From positions 124,001-188,000 of the forward strand of contig CABHON010000001.1 in assembly GCA_902168255.1 (NCBI GenBank): DNA of 64,000 nucleotides, in the 5' to 3' direction. This document shows, piece after piece, positions 45,979-54,548 of this stretch (positions within the stretch are counted from its first letter, which is position 1; each line of letters begins with the position of its first letter). The translations under genes were made by a program, and so were the position numbers. A model generated the notes under the pieces. It was not told the DNA's origin. It did not search any database and was given only the letters and a program-made list of their open reading frames with translations. Origin of the DNA: an uncultured Legionella sp. GTDB lineage: Bacteria > Pseudomonadota > Gammaproteobacteria > Legionellales > Legionellaceae.

Positions 45979-46701
45979 ATGAAAAAAGAGGCAAAAGTTT
46001 TGCACTTAGCAAGTGGTGGATTCTTTCTTTTTCTCTCTACTTTTTTTTCACCCTTAGCTTTTGCAGAATGCAATCCCCCTCCTCCGCTCAACGAAGTTAC
46101 TTTTCGACTTAGTGCGGAAGAATGGGTACAAACTACCTCCGCAAAATTAATAGTGAATATAAACGCTGCCTTGAATAAAAACACCTTAGCGCAAATGCGG
46201 CAACAAATTATGGGTAATTTGAATAAAATTGCCCAAGGTGATTGGCATATTACCACCTTTGAACGCAGCCAAGACAGTTCAGGTTTAGAAAAGTTGTATG
46301 TGGTAGCAGAGGCACGTGTCAATGAATCTTCTTTAACTAACGTAAATTCGCAAGCTGAAAAATTAAGCGAACCAGGCATCAAATATAAAATTCAACAGAT
46401 TGATTTTACACCCAGTATGGCCGATATTGAAAAAGCAAAAATGGAACTTCGTAAAACTATTTATCATGATGCACAAGCTGAAATTACTACATTGAATAGC
46501 GTCTATTCTTCCCAACAATATGTGTTACATGGCATTCAATTTGGTGAATATGTAACAAAAGCCATGCCGATGGTAATGATGGCTGGAGGCGTACGCGCAC
46601 AAAGTCCTGAAGACACAAATAATGCTGTCAGCAATTTAGTAAAATTAAGTGCCGAAGTCAATGTCGCCTCAAAGGGACTGCCTTCTGCAAATAAATCATG
46701 A
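45979..46701 (+). CDS. Exported protein of unknown function (SIMPL-like)
   Basis: A 240-residue protein with a clear signal peptide (residues 1-30, FFLFLSTFFSPLAFA before EC). The mature part starts with a Pro-rich ECNPPPPLNEVTFRLSAEEWVQTTSAKLIVNINAAL and has alternating beta/helix segments. This is loosely like SIMPL (DUF541) domains, a guess without a decisive motif. It would be periplasmic. It starts one base after gltX and overlaps ugpQ by 4 bases (ATGA), so it is translated with both. Confidence 0.75.
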   Translation: MKKEAKVLHLASGGFFLFLSTFFSPLAFAECNPPPPLNEVTFRLSAEEWVQTTSAKLIVNINAALNKNTLAQMRQQIMGNLNKIAQGDWHITTFERSQDSSGLEKLYVVAEARVNESSLTNVNSQAEKLSEPGIKYKIQQIDFTPSMADIEKAKMELRKTIYHDAQAEITTLNSVYSSQQYVLHGIQFGEYVTKAMPMVMMAGGVRAQSPEDTNNAVSNLVKLSAEVNVASKGLPSANKS

Positions 46702-47417
46702 TTAGATCTAGTGAATCATTTGACTTTGGTAAAGTAATCGCCCATCGAGGAGCTTCAGCTTATGCACCAGAAAACACTTTGGCTGCATTTCGAAAAGCCA
46801 AAAAACTAGGTGCTAAATGGGTAGAATGTGATGTCCAATTAACAAAAGATGGTAAAGCTGTGATATTTCATGATAGCCGATTGAGCCGTACTACCGATGG
46901 CTCTGGCTGGCTCAAACGAAAAAATTATGAAAGCTTAGCAATGTTAGATGCCGGGGAAGGCGAAAAAATTCCAACTTTAGAAGAATTACTCGTGTGTGTG
47001 AATGAATTATCATTGTCTTTACATCTTGAAATAAAGCCTAGCTTTGGCCGCGTACGACAGACAACTGAAACTGTCATAAATATTCTTAACCAAGCTTCTT
47101 TAAAAAATACTGAGCTTTGTATTTCAAGCTTTTCTCGCCGCATGTTACATAGCATACACAACTTAAACCCAGACATTTCATTAGGAATGGGTATGGATCG
47201 TTGGAATCCATTTTGGAAAAAAAGTGCTGAACGCTTATCCTGTATTTCGATTCATTGTGCTAAGAATATTTTAACACCCCAAAGAGTACTTGAAATCAAA
47301 AATACGGGGCGTCAAGTATTAGCTTATACCGTTAATAATCCCGAAGACGCTGAAGCACTTTATGCAATGGGCGTTAGTGCTGTATTTAGTGATCACCCTG
47401 ATTTATTGTCGATGTAA
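46698..47417 (+). CDS. ugpQ: Glycerophosphodiester phosphodiesterase (cytosolic, UgpQ-like)
   Basis: Hydrolyses glycerophosphodiesters from phospholipid turnover to glycerol 3-phosphate and an alcohol. The 239 residues form a GDPD TIM barrel with the metal and catalytic set IAHRGASAYAPENTLAAF (His-Arg and Glu), WVECDVQLTKDGKAVIFHDSRLSRTTDGSG and LHLEIKP. No signal peptide, so cytosolic. Last gene of the gltX transcript. A 123-bp repeat begins two bases after its stop codon. Confidence 0.93.
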   Translation: MIRSSESFDFGKVIAHRGASAYAPENTLAAFRKAKKLGAKWVECDVQLTKDGKAVIFHDSRLSRTTDGSGWLKRKNYESLAMLDAGEGEKIPTLEELLVCVNELSLSLHLEIKPSFGRVRQTTETVINILNQASLKNTELCISSFSRRMLHSIHNLNPDISLGMGMDRWNPFWKKSAERLSCISIHCAKNILTPQRVLEIKNTGRQVLAYTVNNPEDAEALYAMGVSAVFSDHPDLLSM

Positions 47418-47418
47418 T

Positions 47419-47541
47419 TATACTCTTCGCTAATGAGTTTCGGTTTTGTTGCGAGCTACATCGACTTCGGTCATGTACTACTTGTACATTCCCTCGTCTG
47501 CTTCGCTCGCGTCTCACCGAAATTCATTAGCTGTGAGTATA
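47419..47541. repeat. 123-bp terminal-inverted-repeat element, copy C
   Basis: Terminal arms of 26 bases (47419-47444 with 47516-47541) pair at about 22 positions, beginning TATACTC and ending GAGTATA. Read on the minus strand, the interior gives AGCGAAGCAGACGAGGGA, TGTACAAGTAGTACATGACC and GAAGTCGATGTAGC. These match copy A. The left end is 2 bases from the ugpQ stop, and the right end is 11 bases from the convergent cinA-like stop. Non-coding. Confidence 0.85.
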
Positions 47542-47552
47542 TACTCAGCCCA

Positions 47553-48668
47553 TTAGGAATTAGTATATAATCTTCTTAAAATTTGATGTGCAATAAATTC
47601 AGCGGCATAGATTTCGAGTAATGCACTGCGATAAGGCAGCATAAATTTTTCGGTGCCGGTATTAGACGTCAACACTAATTCACTTTCTGTTCCACCTTCG
47701 CTATGCCAATAATTGTTTAATCCCTCAATTCGAAAGAAATGGCCGTGTATTTGCTTCTCTGAACCAAAGACAATATTTTTATGATTAGCCGGTGTTCGAA
47801 TCAATGATTCTAATACGCCCCCAGTCGCTTCATCGTGAATAACAATAGTTTCTTTGTGGTGAGCTAGCACCGTTTTTAGACATTCCGTTGCACGTTGATT
47901 ACCCGACTCTAATTGGTAAGGCGACAAAATAGGGTTTAACAAGGCAAATATGTGCTCTATTTCTGGTGCGTTTTCTTCTAATAATACTTTACAATCCACA
48001 TAAGGATAATCCCATCGAAAAGAGGTGCGGCAAATTGAAGCATACGGTTTCACGGCTGTATCCACCTTCTCAGCTGCTAAACTTTCCGCAATACCAAACA
48101 CTTTCCACTGCAACAATCTTCTTTTCGTCGTAAGTTTTGGAATAAGAAGAGGAAGCACTGCTTCTCTAAACATAGGCAAACATTCCCGCGGTGGTCCTGG
48201 TAACATAAAAATCATTTTTTGATTATCTGAATCTACGTAACACGCACAACCATTAGCGCTCCCAGTTATATTTTCCAGAATATCCGCCTCTTCAGGAAAT
48301 AGTGCCTGTTGGCGGGATAATTCCGTGAAAGGTATATTAATGCGTTGGTAGCGTTCCTCTAATTTTTTTAAACTTGCTTCATGCTGGACTAATGGCCGTT
48401 TTAAAAAAGAGGCTAATGCAAAACGGGTCTTATCATCAGACGTAGGGCCTAAGCCTCCAATGGTAATAACAATGTCATGGTGCGCTAACAAAAATCCTAA
48501 TGCTGCTTCAATTGCTTCAACATCATCAGGAACTGTCATTTGCCATTCAGGATCAAAACCCTGACTAAATAATTCTTGGGCAATAATTTGAGTGTTGGTA
48601 TTTAATACACTACCTTGTGTTATCTCATCCCCTGTCGCTAAAAGCGCAATTTTAATGGTATTTGGCAT
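47553..48668 (-). CDS. CinA-family protein (MoaB/MPT-binding domain)
   Basis: The N-terminal domain is a MoaB-like fold of the CinA family: IALLATGDEITQGSVLNTNTQIIAQEL, VITIGGLGPTSDDKTRFALA, LPGPPREC. CinA proteins hydrolyse ADP-ribose and/or deamidate NMN in pyridine-nucleotide recycling. The C-terminal part (about residues 240-371) is divergent from the standard amidase domain, but SNQRATECLKTVLAHHKETIVIHDEATGGVLESLIRTP shows its outline. The ATG at 48668 is preferred; the upstream extension to 48737 is hydrophobic and lacks homology. 371 residues. Confidence 0.85.
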   Translation of the reverse strand: MPNTIKIALLATGDEITQGSVLNTNTQIIAQELFSQGFDPEWQMTVPDDVEAIEAALGFLLAHHDIVITIGGLGPTSDDKTRFALASFLKRPLVQHEASLKKLEERYQRINIPFTELSRQQALFPEEADILENITGSANGCACYVDSDNQKMIFMLPGPPRECLPMFREAVLPLLIPKLTTKRRLLQWKVFGIAESLAAEKVDTAVKPYASICRTSFRWDYPYVDCKVLLEENAPEIEHIFALLNPILSPYQLESGNQRATECLKTVLAHHKETIVIHDEATGGVLESLIRTPANHKNIVFGSEKQIHGHFFRIEGLNNYWHSEGGTESELVLTSNTGTEKFMLPYRSALLEIYAAEFIAHQILRRLYTNS

Positions 48669-48759
48669 AATAAAATTATCTAATAGTTTTAAGTAATTTC
48701 CTATATAACTTAAAATAAAAATTATATCTATAAGCAAGGTAACAATTTATTGTTGACAA

Positions 48760-49188
48760 TTGACAACAACCTCTTTAAAAAATGCCGTCATTAGTGCAAT
48801 CAAAAATGTAGAATCTTCTTCTGTAAAACCTATTGTGATCCGTGTCGGACCTGAAGATTTTGTAACAGAATCTGAAATTGCCGAACGCTTACCTTTTAAG
48901 AAACAAGCTGTTTCATTGTGGATAAACGGCAAAAGACGTGTATTACCTCGATTTCCATGGCCTGTTATGAAATTATCTAGCCATTCTCCTTTATGGAAAT
49001 GGAGAGAGGTGACGGAGTGGCTTTATAGTCACAAGTTAATTAAGGAATTGTCTGTTATTGAAAATGCCATGTTTCTTGAAGACATTAATGCAGCTCTTGA
49101 AGAAAGAGATAAAGATGTCTTTGAAGCACGCCAAAAAATATTAAAACAACTAAAATCCCATAATCCTTTAAAACTTGCCAGCTCTTGA
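48760..49188 (+). CDS. Small HTH DNA-binding protein, probable TTG start
   Basis: A 142-residue protein with a helix-turn-helix near residues 36-58 (TESEIAERLPFKKQAVSLWINGKRR), of the type seen in AlpA/MerR-like or excisionase-like proteins. Residues PRFPWPVMKLSSHSPLWKWREVTEWLYSHKLI complete a small DNA-binding domain. A helical, charged C-terminus follows. No ATG fits; TTG at 48760 is the only upstream start in frame, and the ribosome site is weak. No mobile genes accompany it, so its target is unknown. Confidence 0.7.
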   Translation: MTTTSLKNAVISAIKNVESSSVKPIVIRVGPEDFVTESEIAERLPFKKQAVSLWINGKRRVLPRFPWPVMKLSSHSPLWKWREVTEWLYSHKLIKELSVIENAMFLEDINAALEERDKDVFEARQKILKQLKSHNPLKLASS

Positions 49189-49230
49189 ATATTGTTTTAC
49201 GCTTCAGCTATTATATAAAAATTACATTTA

Positions 49231-49330
49231 TAGTAAGTTAAAATTTAATTGACTAAAAGAACGTCGCGGTAGCGCGAGGCCAGGGATGGCCGTTTCTGGA
49301 AATCAATAGTCAATTAAATTTAAACCACTA
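49231..49330. repeat. 100-bp MITE-like inverted repeat
   Basis: The arms at 49231-49255 and 49307-49330 pair over about 22 of 25 positions (core AATTTAATTGACTA with TAGTCAATTAAATT). The GC-rich interior contains two small hairpins, CGCGGTAGCGCG and GGCCAGGGATGGCC. The element ends 27 bases before the YqaE-like gene start. No open frame. Confidence 0.75.
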
Positions 49331-49356
49331 TCATAATCCCAAGAGGAAGTAGCCCC

Positions 49357-49638
49357 ATGCGTAAATTATTGATTTGGATAGTAACCATTTTTTGTCCAGG
49401 AATTATATTTCTACTTACAGAGGAATATACAAAAATGATAATTGCTTTTGCTTTGCAAGCCAGTCTTCTTGGATGGGTTCCTGCAATGATTTGGGCAAAA
49501 CGTAGCTGGACAAAACGTTTGAAGGCAGAAGCACCAAAGCCTATAATACCACCGGTGCAAACCGCAACACCAACTGCTACCATTCCGGTTCCACAACAGA
49601 CCGCCGCGCCTATTAAAAAGCCGCAGGCTGAAGAATGA
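49357..49638 (+). CDS. YqaE/Pmp3-like small membrane protein with Pro/Thr-rich tail
   Basis: A 93-residue protein. Two hydrophobic helices (residues 4-21 and 27-48) with a CPGIIFLL start and LLGWVPAMIWAK resemble the Pmp3/YqaE (UPF0057) proteins, which modulate membrane potential. The last 35 residues are a Pro/Thr/Ala-rich cytoplasmic or periplasmic tail (KPIIPPVQTATPTATIPVP). GAGGAAG lies 8 bases before the ATG. It overlaps the start of dapB by 4 bases. Confidence 0.75.
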   Translation: MRKLLIWIVTIFCPGIIFLLTEEYTKMIIAFALQASLLGWVPAMIWAKRSWTKRLKAEAPKPIIPPVQTATPTATIPVPQQTAAPIKKPQAEE

Positions 49639-50411
49639 TCGTGACAACCCATTCACCCTGTCGTGTACTAGTTAACGGGGCAAGAGGGAAAATGGGCGCT
49701 CTTGCTACCCAGACGCTTCGGCAACAAACTGATTTTGAGGTAGTGGCAGAATTGGGTAGAGAAACACTTCTTGAGACAGAAATTCAACGATACTCACCTG
49801 ATTTAGTGGTTGATTTTACCAATGCTGAAGCAATCCACGCAAATATGCACACAATTATTGAAGCAAATATTCCTGCCGTCATCGGCACTACAGGTTTGTC
49901 AGCAGAAGAAATTGCTGAATACAAAAAACGCAGTGATGCCCAAAAACAAGGCGTTATCCTTGCGCCCAATTTTTCAATCGGCGTTTTATTAATGATGAAA
50001 TACGCTGCCGATGCCGCCCGTTATTTTAATGAAGTTGAAATCATTGAAATGCATCATCCCCAAAAATTAGATGCACCCTCTGGCTCTGCACGAAAAACTG
50101 CTCGAATGATTGCCGATGCCAATAATAGTTTTAATTCCCCTCCTGCTGTATCAGCTGAAAGTAAAGCCCGAGGTGGAGTATATGACAACAATCATATTCC
50201 TATTCACGCCATTCGCCTTTCTGGAAAAATAGCCCACCAACAAGTTATATTTGGCAGTTTAGGTGAAACATTGACCCTTCAGCATGATACGTTAAGCCGT
50301 GAATGTTATATGCCAGGCTTTCTGATTGCTTGCCGTGCCGCACCCACATTAGATCACTTTGTCGAGGGACTAGAAAATATTCTATGGCCCATTTATACTC
50401 AAAGCAATTGA
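49635..50411 (+). CDS. dapB: 4-hydroxy-tetrahydrodipicolinate reductase
   Basis: Reduces HTPA to tetrahydrodipicolinate with NAD(P)H in the lysine/diaminopimelate pathway feeding peptidoglycan. 258 residues. The Rossmann motif is VNGARGKMG (about residues 11-19). The active site is EIIEMHHPQKLDAPSGSARKTA (about 135-156), with the catalytic His and Lys, and RGG plus FGSLGETLTLQHDT follow. The last codons (YTQSN and the stop) lie inside the terminal arm of the repeat at 50394-50518, so the element replaced the original 3' end or arose from it. Confidence 0.95.
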   Translation: MIVTTHSPCRVLVNGARGKMGALATQTLRQQTDFEVVAELGRETLLETEIQRYSPDLVVDFTNAEAIHANMHTIIEANIPAVIGTTGLSAEEIAEYKKRSDAQKQGVILAPNFSIGVLLMMKYAADAARYFNEVEIIEMHHPQKLDAPSGSARKTARMIADANNSFNSPPAVSAESKARGGVYDNNHIPIHAIRLSGKIAHQQVIFGSLGETLTLQHDTLSRECYMPGFLIACRAAPTLDHFVEGLENILWPIYTQSN

Positions 50412-50518
50412 GTTTTCGGTGCGGCACAGACCGACATGAGCGCCGGAGTGTACAAGTAGTACATGAGGATGCGAATGAGGACTGCAACAAAACCGAAAAT
50501 TCAAGTGCGCAGAGTATA
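50394..50518. repeat. 125-bp terminal-inverted-repeat element, copy D
   Basis: Terminal arms start TATACTC (50394) and end GAGTATA (50518), with inner TTTTCGGT/ACCGAAAA. The core GGAGTGTACAAGTAGTACATGA is shared with copies A and C, while the flanking interior has diverged. The left arm contains the end of dapB. It separates dapB from mmsA. Confidence 0.75.
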
Positions 50519-50540
50519 GTTAACGATTTTGGAGATTGAT

Positions 50541-52058
50541 ATGAATGAAATAATTCACCCTCTATTAGGTCAATATATCCAAGGGAAAATGCAGTTGTCG
50601 AATGGCAATTCGGCTAAACGCCGCACGTTAACCAACCCTGCGACAGGAAAAATAATTGGTGAAGTAGAATTCGCAGGTGAAGCCGAGCTTGAAGCAGCTG
50701 TTGCCAGTGCGAAACAAGCTTTCCCTGCTTGGTCTGCAACACCTCCTTTAAAGCGTGCGCGTATTCTTTTTAAATTTAAAGAATTGCTGGAACAACATCA
50801 AGATGAATTAGCTGTTATTGTCAACCAAGAACATGGAAAAACTATTGAAGATGCAAAAGGTTCTATAGGCCGAGGCATTGAATTAGTTGAGTTTATGTGT
50901 GGCATTCCTCACCTTCTTAAAGGAAATTATTCTGAAAATGTTGGCTCATCCATTGATTGTTATACTATACGCCAACCCTTAGGATTATGTGCTGGTGTTT
51001 CGCCGTTTAATTTTCCGGTCATGGTACCTTTGTGGATGATCATCCCCGCCATCGCCTGCGGTAATTGCTTTATATTAAAACCTTCAGAACAAAATCCTTC
51101 TGCAACAGTCTTTCTAGCAGAATTACTTACCAAAGCAGGTGTACCTGAAGGTGTTGTTAGTATCTTACAAGGCGATAAAAATATTGTGGATCTGATAATT
51201 AAACACCCCGCTATTTCAACAATGACAGCGGTTGCCTCAACGCCTGTTGCTCAATATATTTACCAACAATCTATTCTGGCAGGTAAGCGTTCGCATACCT
51301 TTGGCGGTGCTAAAAATCATGGCATTGTGATGCCAGATGCTGATTTAACCACTACCGCTGAAGCTTTGGCAGGCGCCGCTTTTGGTTCAGCTGGGGAACG
51401 GTGTATGGCTATTTCTGTGGCGGTGGTTGTTGGGGATAAAACGGCAGATGCTTTAGTACCTCTTATTGCCGAAAAAGCACGTGCACTTAAAATTGGCCCT
51501 GGAGATCAGCCTGGAATGGAAATGGGACCATTGGTCAGCCAAGCTCATTTAGAACGGGTAAAAAATTACATTGATAGTGGCGTAAAAGAAGGAGCTTCCT
51601 TAATTGTGGATGGCCGCGAACAAAAGTTTGAAGATAATCCCGAGGGTTATTTTTTAGGTGCCTCTGTTTTTGATCATGTAACGCCTCGCATGAAAATCTA
51701 TCAAGAAGAAATTTTTGGTCCGGTATTGGTCATTGTACGCGTGTATGATTTTGAGCAAGCCCTTGCTTTAATTAATCAAAACCCCTATGGTAATGGCACC
51801 ACTATCTTTACACAAAGCGGTGAAACTGCCCATGCTTTTGCGCAACGTGTCCAAGTGGGCATGGTTGGCGTGAATATCCCTATTCCTGTTCCCATCGCAT
51901 ATCATCCATTTGGAGGTTGGAAACAATCTATTTTTGGGGATATCAATATGCATGGGGAGCAAAGTATCCAATTTTACACTAAAACAAAAACCGTCACCGT
52001 TCGCTGGCCAAATACTAGCCAAGCAACCAGTGGTTTTATTATGCCCAACTTAAAATAA
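50541..52058 (+). CDS. mmsA: Methylmalonate-semialdehyde dehydrogenase (CoA-acylating)
   Basis: Converts methylmalonate semialdehyde plus CoA and NAD to propionyl-CoA in valine degradation (and malonate semialdehyde in inositol use). From ATG 50541 (GGAG, spacing 6) it has 505 residues. The ALDH fold shows QPLGLCAGVSPFNFPVMVPLW, FGGAKNHGIVMPDAD and the catalytic Cys in FGSAGERCMAISVAVVVG. The PYGNGTTIFT and GVNIPIPVPIAYHPFGGWKQS segments are family-typical. Followed after 18 bases by mmsB. Confidence 0.95.
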   Translation: MNEIIHPLLGQYIQGKMQLSNGNSAKRRTLTNPATGKIIGEVEFAGEAELEAAVASAKQAFPAWSATPPLKRARILFKFKELLEQHQDELAVIVNQEHGKTIEDAKGSIGRGIELVEFMCGIPHLLKGNYSENVGSSIDCYTIRQPLGLCAGVSPFNFPVMVPLWMIIPAIACGNCFILKPSEQNPSATVFLAELLTKAGVPEGVVSILQGDKNIVDLIIKHPAISTMTAVASTPVAQYIYQQSILAGKRSHTFGGAKNHGIVMPDADLTTTAEALAGAAFGSAGERCMAISVAVVVGDKTADALVPLIAEKARALKIGPGDQPGMEMGPLVSQAHLERVKNYIDSGVKEGASLIVDGREQKFEDNPEGYFLGASVFDHVTPRMKIYQEEIFGPVLVIVRVYDFEQALALINQNPYGNGTTIFTQSGETAHAFAQRVQVGMVGVNIPIPVPIAYHPFGGWKQSIFGDINMHGEQSIQFYTKTKTVTVRWPNTSQATSGFIMPNLK

Positions 52059-52076
52059 CCGGTGAGGAGAAAACAA

Positions 52077-52982
52077 ATGACTACCATGCAAAAAATTGGA
52101 TTTATTGGTCTTGGCAGTATGGGATACCCAATGGCGTCCCGACTTCTTGAAGCTGGCTATGAAGTGACTGTTTTTGATGTTCGTCCTGAACCTATGCAAA
52201 AGCTGCATGAAAAGCATGGTGCTAAAATGGCTACTTCGATTCAAGATTTTTCTCCAAACCATGATATTATTATTACAATGTTACAAACCGGTGAACAAGT
52301 AAAAAATATTTGTTTAGGGGAGCAAGGCATTTACCTGAACGCAAAAAAAAATGCCATTCATATTGATACCTCCTCGATTGATATTGAAACCACTCGAGAA
52401 TTACACCAATATGCTGAAAAAGCTGGTGTACGCTCTCTTGATGCACCGGTTTCAGGTGGGATTGTGGGGGCAGGCAATGGGCAGTTAACCTTTGCAGTGG
52501 GTGGCGATGAAACTACATTAAATGATGTTCTTCCCATTTTAAATGTGATGGGAAAAAGGATTGTTCATACCGGTGGTCCAGGAAATGGGCAAGCGGCCAA
52601 GATTTGTAATAACATGATTTTTGGTATTTCCATGATCGCCGTTTCCGAGGCATTTTCCTTAGGTGAAAAATTAGGTCTAACCCCAGAAAAGTTCTTTGAA
52701 TTTGCCGCCCATGCTTCTGGGCAATGCTGGGCAATGACCAGTTATTGCCCTGTACCGGGTATTGTTGAAAATACTCCTGCAAATAACCATTACACTCCGG
52801 GTTTTGCTGCTCAGTTAATGCTTAAAGATCTTCATTTAAGCCAACAAGCGGCCGCAAGTGTTCAGCTTAAAACCCTATTAGGAAAAAAGGCCGAGGAATT
52901 ATATCAAGCTTTTGTGAACCAACATGAGGAACCAATTGATTTTTCTGGTATCATTAAGATGATAGAAAAAATTAAAGAGTAA
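52077..52982 (+). CDS. mmsB: 3-hydroxyisobutyrate dehydrogenase
   Basis: Oxidises 3-hydroxyisobutyrate to methylmalonate semialdehyde, the step just before MmsA in valine catabolism. It has 301 residues from ATG 52077, behind GAGGAG. The NAD motif is IGFIGLGSMGYPMASRLLEAGYEVTVFD, substrate motif DAPVSGGIVGAGNGQLTFAVGG, and the catalytic Lys lies in GNGQAAKICNNM. The N-terminal frame to GTG 52062 is rejected since it would bury the ribosome site. Confidence 0.95.
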   Translation: MTTMQKIGFIGLGSMGYPMASRLLEAGYEVTVFDVRPEPMQKLHEKHGAKMATSIQDFSPNHDIIITMLQTGEQVKNICLGEQGIYLNAKKNAIHIDTSSIDIETTRELHQYAEKAGVRSLDAPVSGGIVGAGNGQLTFAVGGDETTLNDVLPILNVMGKRIVHTGGPGNGQAAKICNNMIFGISMIAVSEAFSLGEKLGLTPEKFFEFAAHASGQCWAMTSYCPVPGIVENTPANNHYTPGFAAQLMLKDLHLSQQAAASVQLKTLLGKKAEELYQAFVNQHEEPIDFSGIIKMIEKIKE

Positions 52983-52985
52983 AAC

Positions 52986-53618
52986 ATGCCCCGTTCAAAA
53001 AGTAGCCAAAAATGGCTAAAAGAACATTTTGACGACCCTTTTGTTAAACAATCACGTCAAGATGGTTATCGCTCTCGAGCTGCTTATAAACTTCTTGAAA
53101 TTCAAGAAAAAGATCATTTATTACGCCGTGGAATGTGTGTAATTGATTTAGGTGCAGCCCCTGGAAGCTTTTCTCAGATTGCCGTCGAATGTGTTGGTGA
53201 TGCAGGTAAAGTAATTGCCCTGGATCTCTTACCGATGACCCCCATTAATAATGTTGATTTTATTCAAGGCGATTTTCGTGATGAAGCCATGCAACAAAAG
53301 ATTTTAGAATTACTGGGTGGCAGAAAAGTTGATGTCATTTTATCTGACATGGCACCCAATATGAGCGGTTCACGCCATATTGATATTCCACGAGCCATGG
53401 GATTAGTTGAAGAAGTTGTTTTTTTTGCTTCAGAGGTGTTAACTCCCGGAGGTTCTTTATTGATGAAGCTTTTTCAGGGAAGTGGGTTTGATATGTTATT
53501 AAAACAAGTGCGCAGTGGTTTTGAAAAAGCCATGATTCGAAAACCTGAAGCGTCCCGCGCTCGTTCTAGTGAGTGTTTTTTGTTGGCAAAAGGCTATAAA
53601 GGTACTATAGTTTTTTAA
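52986..53618 (+). CDS. rlmE: 23S rRNA (uridine-2'-O-)-methyltransferase RlmE (FtsJ/RrmJ)
   Basis: Methylates U2552 in the peptidyl transferase A-loop, a late 50S assembly step. It has 210 residues, with the catalytic K-D-K-E tetrad: Lys in SRAAYKLLEI, Asp in ILSDMAPNMSG, Lys in LLMKLFQGSG and Glu in SSECFLLAKG. SAM motif I is DLGAAPGSFSQ. It starts 4 bases after mmsB, so it probably shares its transcript although the functions are unrelated. In E. coli it pairs with ftsH, absent here. Confidence 0.96.
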   Translation: MPRSKSSQKWLKEHFDDPFVKQSRQDGYRSRAAYKLLEIQEKDHLLRRGMCVIDLGAAPGSFSQIAVECVGDAGKVIALDLLPMTPINNVDFIQGDFRDEAMQQKILELLGGRKVDVILSDMAPNMSGSRHIDIPRAMGLVEEVVFFASEVLTPGGSLLMKLFQGSGFDMLLKQVRSGFEKAMIRKPEASRARSSECFLLAKGYKGTIVF

Positions 53619-53685
53619 AGTAGTTTTTCTTAAAATGTTCTGGGCGAATAACATTCAATGGCATTCGCCCCTTGCTAGAGATATC

Positions 53686-54546
53686 ATGAGTCAATATAAA
53701 AATAATACACTGCCTCCTGCAACAAAAATTGTTGTTTTTGAAAAAGGTACTGAAGCGCCTTTTATTGGAGAATACTGCAATGAAGAGGGACATGGAACTT
53801 ACTTATGTCGTGTATGTGGTTTAGCACTTTTTCGTGCTGATGCAAAATTTCATTCAGGTTGTGGTTGGCCAAGTTTTGATGAAGAAATTTCGAGTACCAT
53901 TCGACGAGAACCTGATGCTGATGGACGACGAACCGAAATTCTTTGCATGCGTTGTAATGCCCATTTAGGACATGTTTTTTCAGGTGAACATTTTACCACC
54001 AAAAATCAGCGTCATTGTGTAAATTCTTTATCGGTCGATTTTGTACACAGCGATACCATTGTAGATTCTGATGAAGCTATTTTTGCCGGTGGATGTTTTT
54101 GGGGTGTTCAACATCTATTGAATCAACTTAAAGGAGTCGTTAAAACCGAAGTAGGTTATACTGGGGGGCATTATTTAAATCCAACATATTCAGACGTATG
54201 TCGCGGTGATACAGGTCATTTAGAAGCGACACGGGTTATTTTTGATACAGCACTTCTTGACTATGAAACACTCACTAAATATTTTTTTGAAATTCATGAT
54301 CCTACACAAGCAAACGGGCAAGGCCCTGATATTGGCTCCTCTTATTTAAGTGCCATTTTTTACTTGAATGATGAACAGAAGCATGTTGCAGAAGGACTCA
54401 TTCATCAATTATGTAAACAAGGCTTAAATATTGCCACTAAATTAAAGGAAGTCAGTATTTTTTGGAAAGCAGAAACTGATCATCAAGATTATTATTTAAA
54501 AACGGGCAAAAATCCGTATTGCCATTCGCGAGTAAGGAGATTCTAG
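53686..54546 (+). CDS. Fused MsrB-MsrA methionine sulfoxide reductase
   Basis: Repairs both stereoisomers of methionine sulfoxide. Residues about 1-135 form MsrB, which reduces R-sulfoxides: zinc ligands CRVC and CMRC, GCGWPSF, and catalytic Cys in RHCVNSLSVDF. Residues about 140-286 form MsrA, which reduces S-sulfoxides: catalytic GGCFWGVQH, VGYTGGHYLNPTYSDVCRGDTGHLEA, and DPTQANGQGPDIGSSYLS. ATG 53686 is chosen over 53635 because the extra N-terminal part has no homology and contains a GGGCGAAT hairpin. No signal peptide, so cytosolic. Confidence 0.93.
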   Translation: MSQYKNNTLPPATKIVVFEKGTEAPFIGEYCNEEGHGTYLCRVCGLALFRADAKFHSGCGWPSFDEEISSTIRREPDADGRRTEILCMRCNAHLGHVFSGEHFTTKNQRHCVNSLSVDFVHSDTIVDSDEAIFAGGCFWGVQHLLNQLKGVVKTEVGYTGGHYLNPTYSDVCRGDTGHLEATRVIFDTALLDYETLTKYFFEIHDPTQANGQGPDIGSSYLSAIFYLNDEQKHVAEGLIHQLCKQGLNIATKLKEVSIFWKAETDHQDYYLKTGKNPYCHSRVRRF

Positions 54547-54548
54547 TC

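Noticed and set aside
53641-53672. GGGCGAAT...ATTCGCCC hairpin as an RNA element in the msrBA leader
   Set aside because: It more likely ends the rlmE transcript or is incidental; there is no T-run and no known leader of this type.
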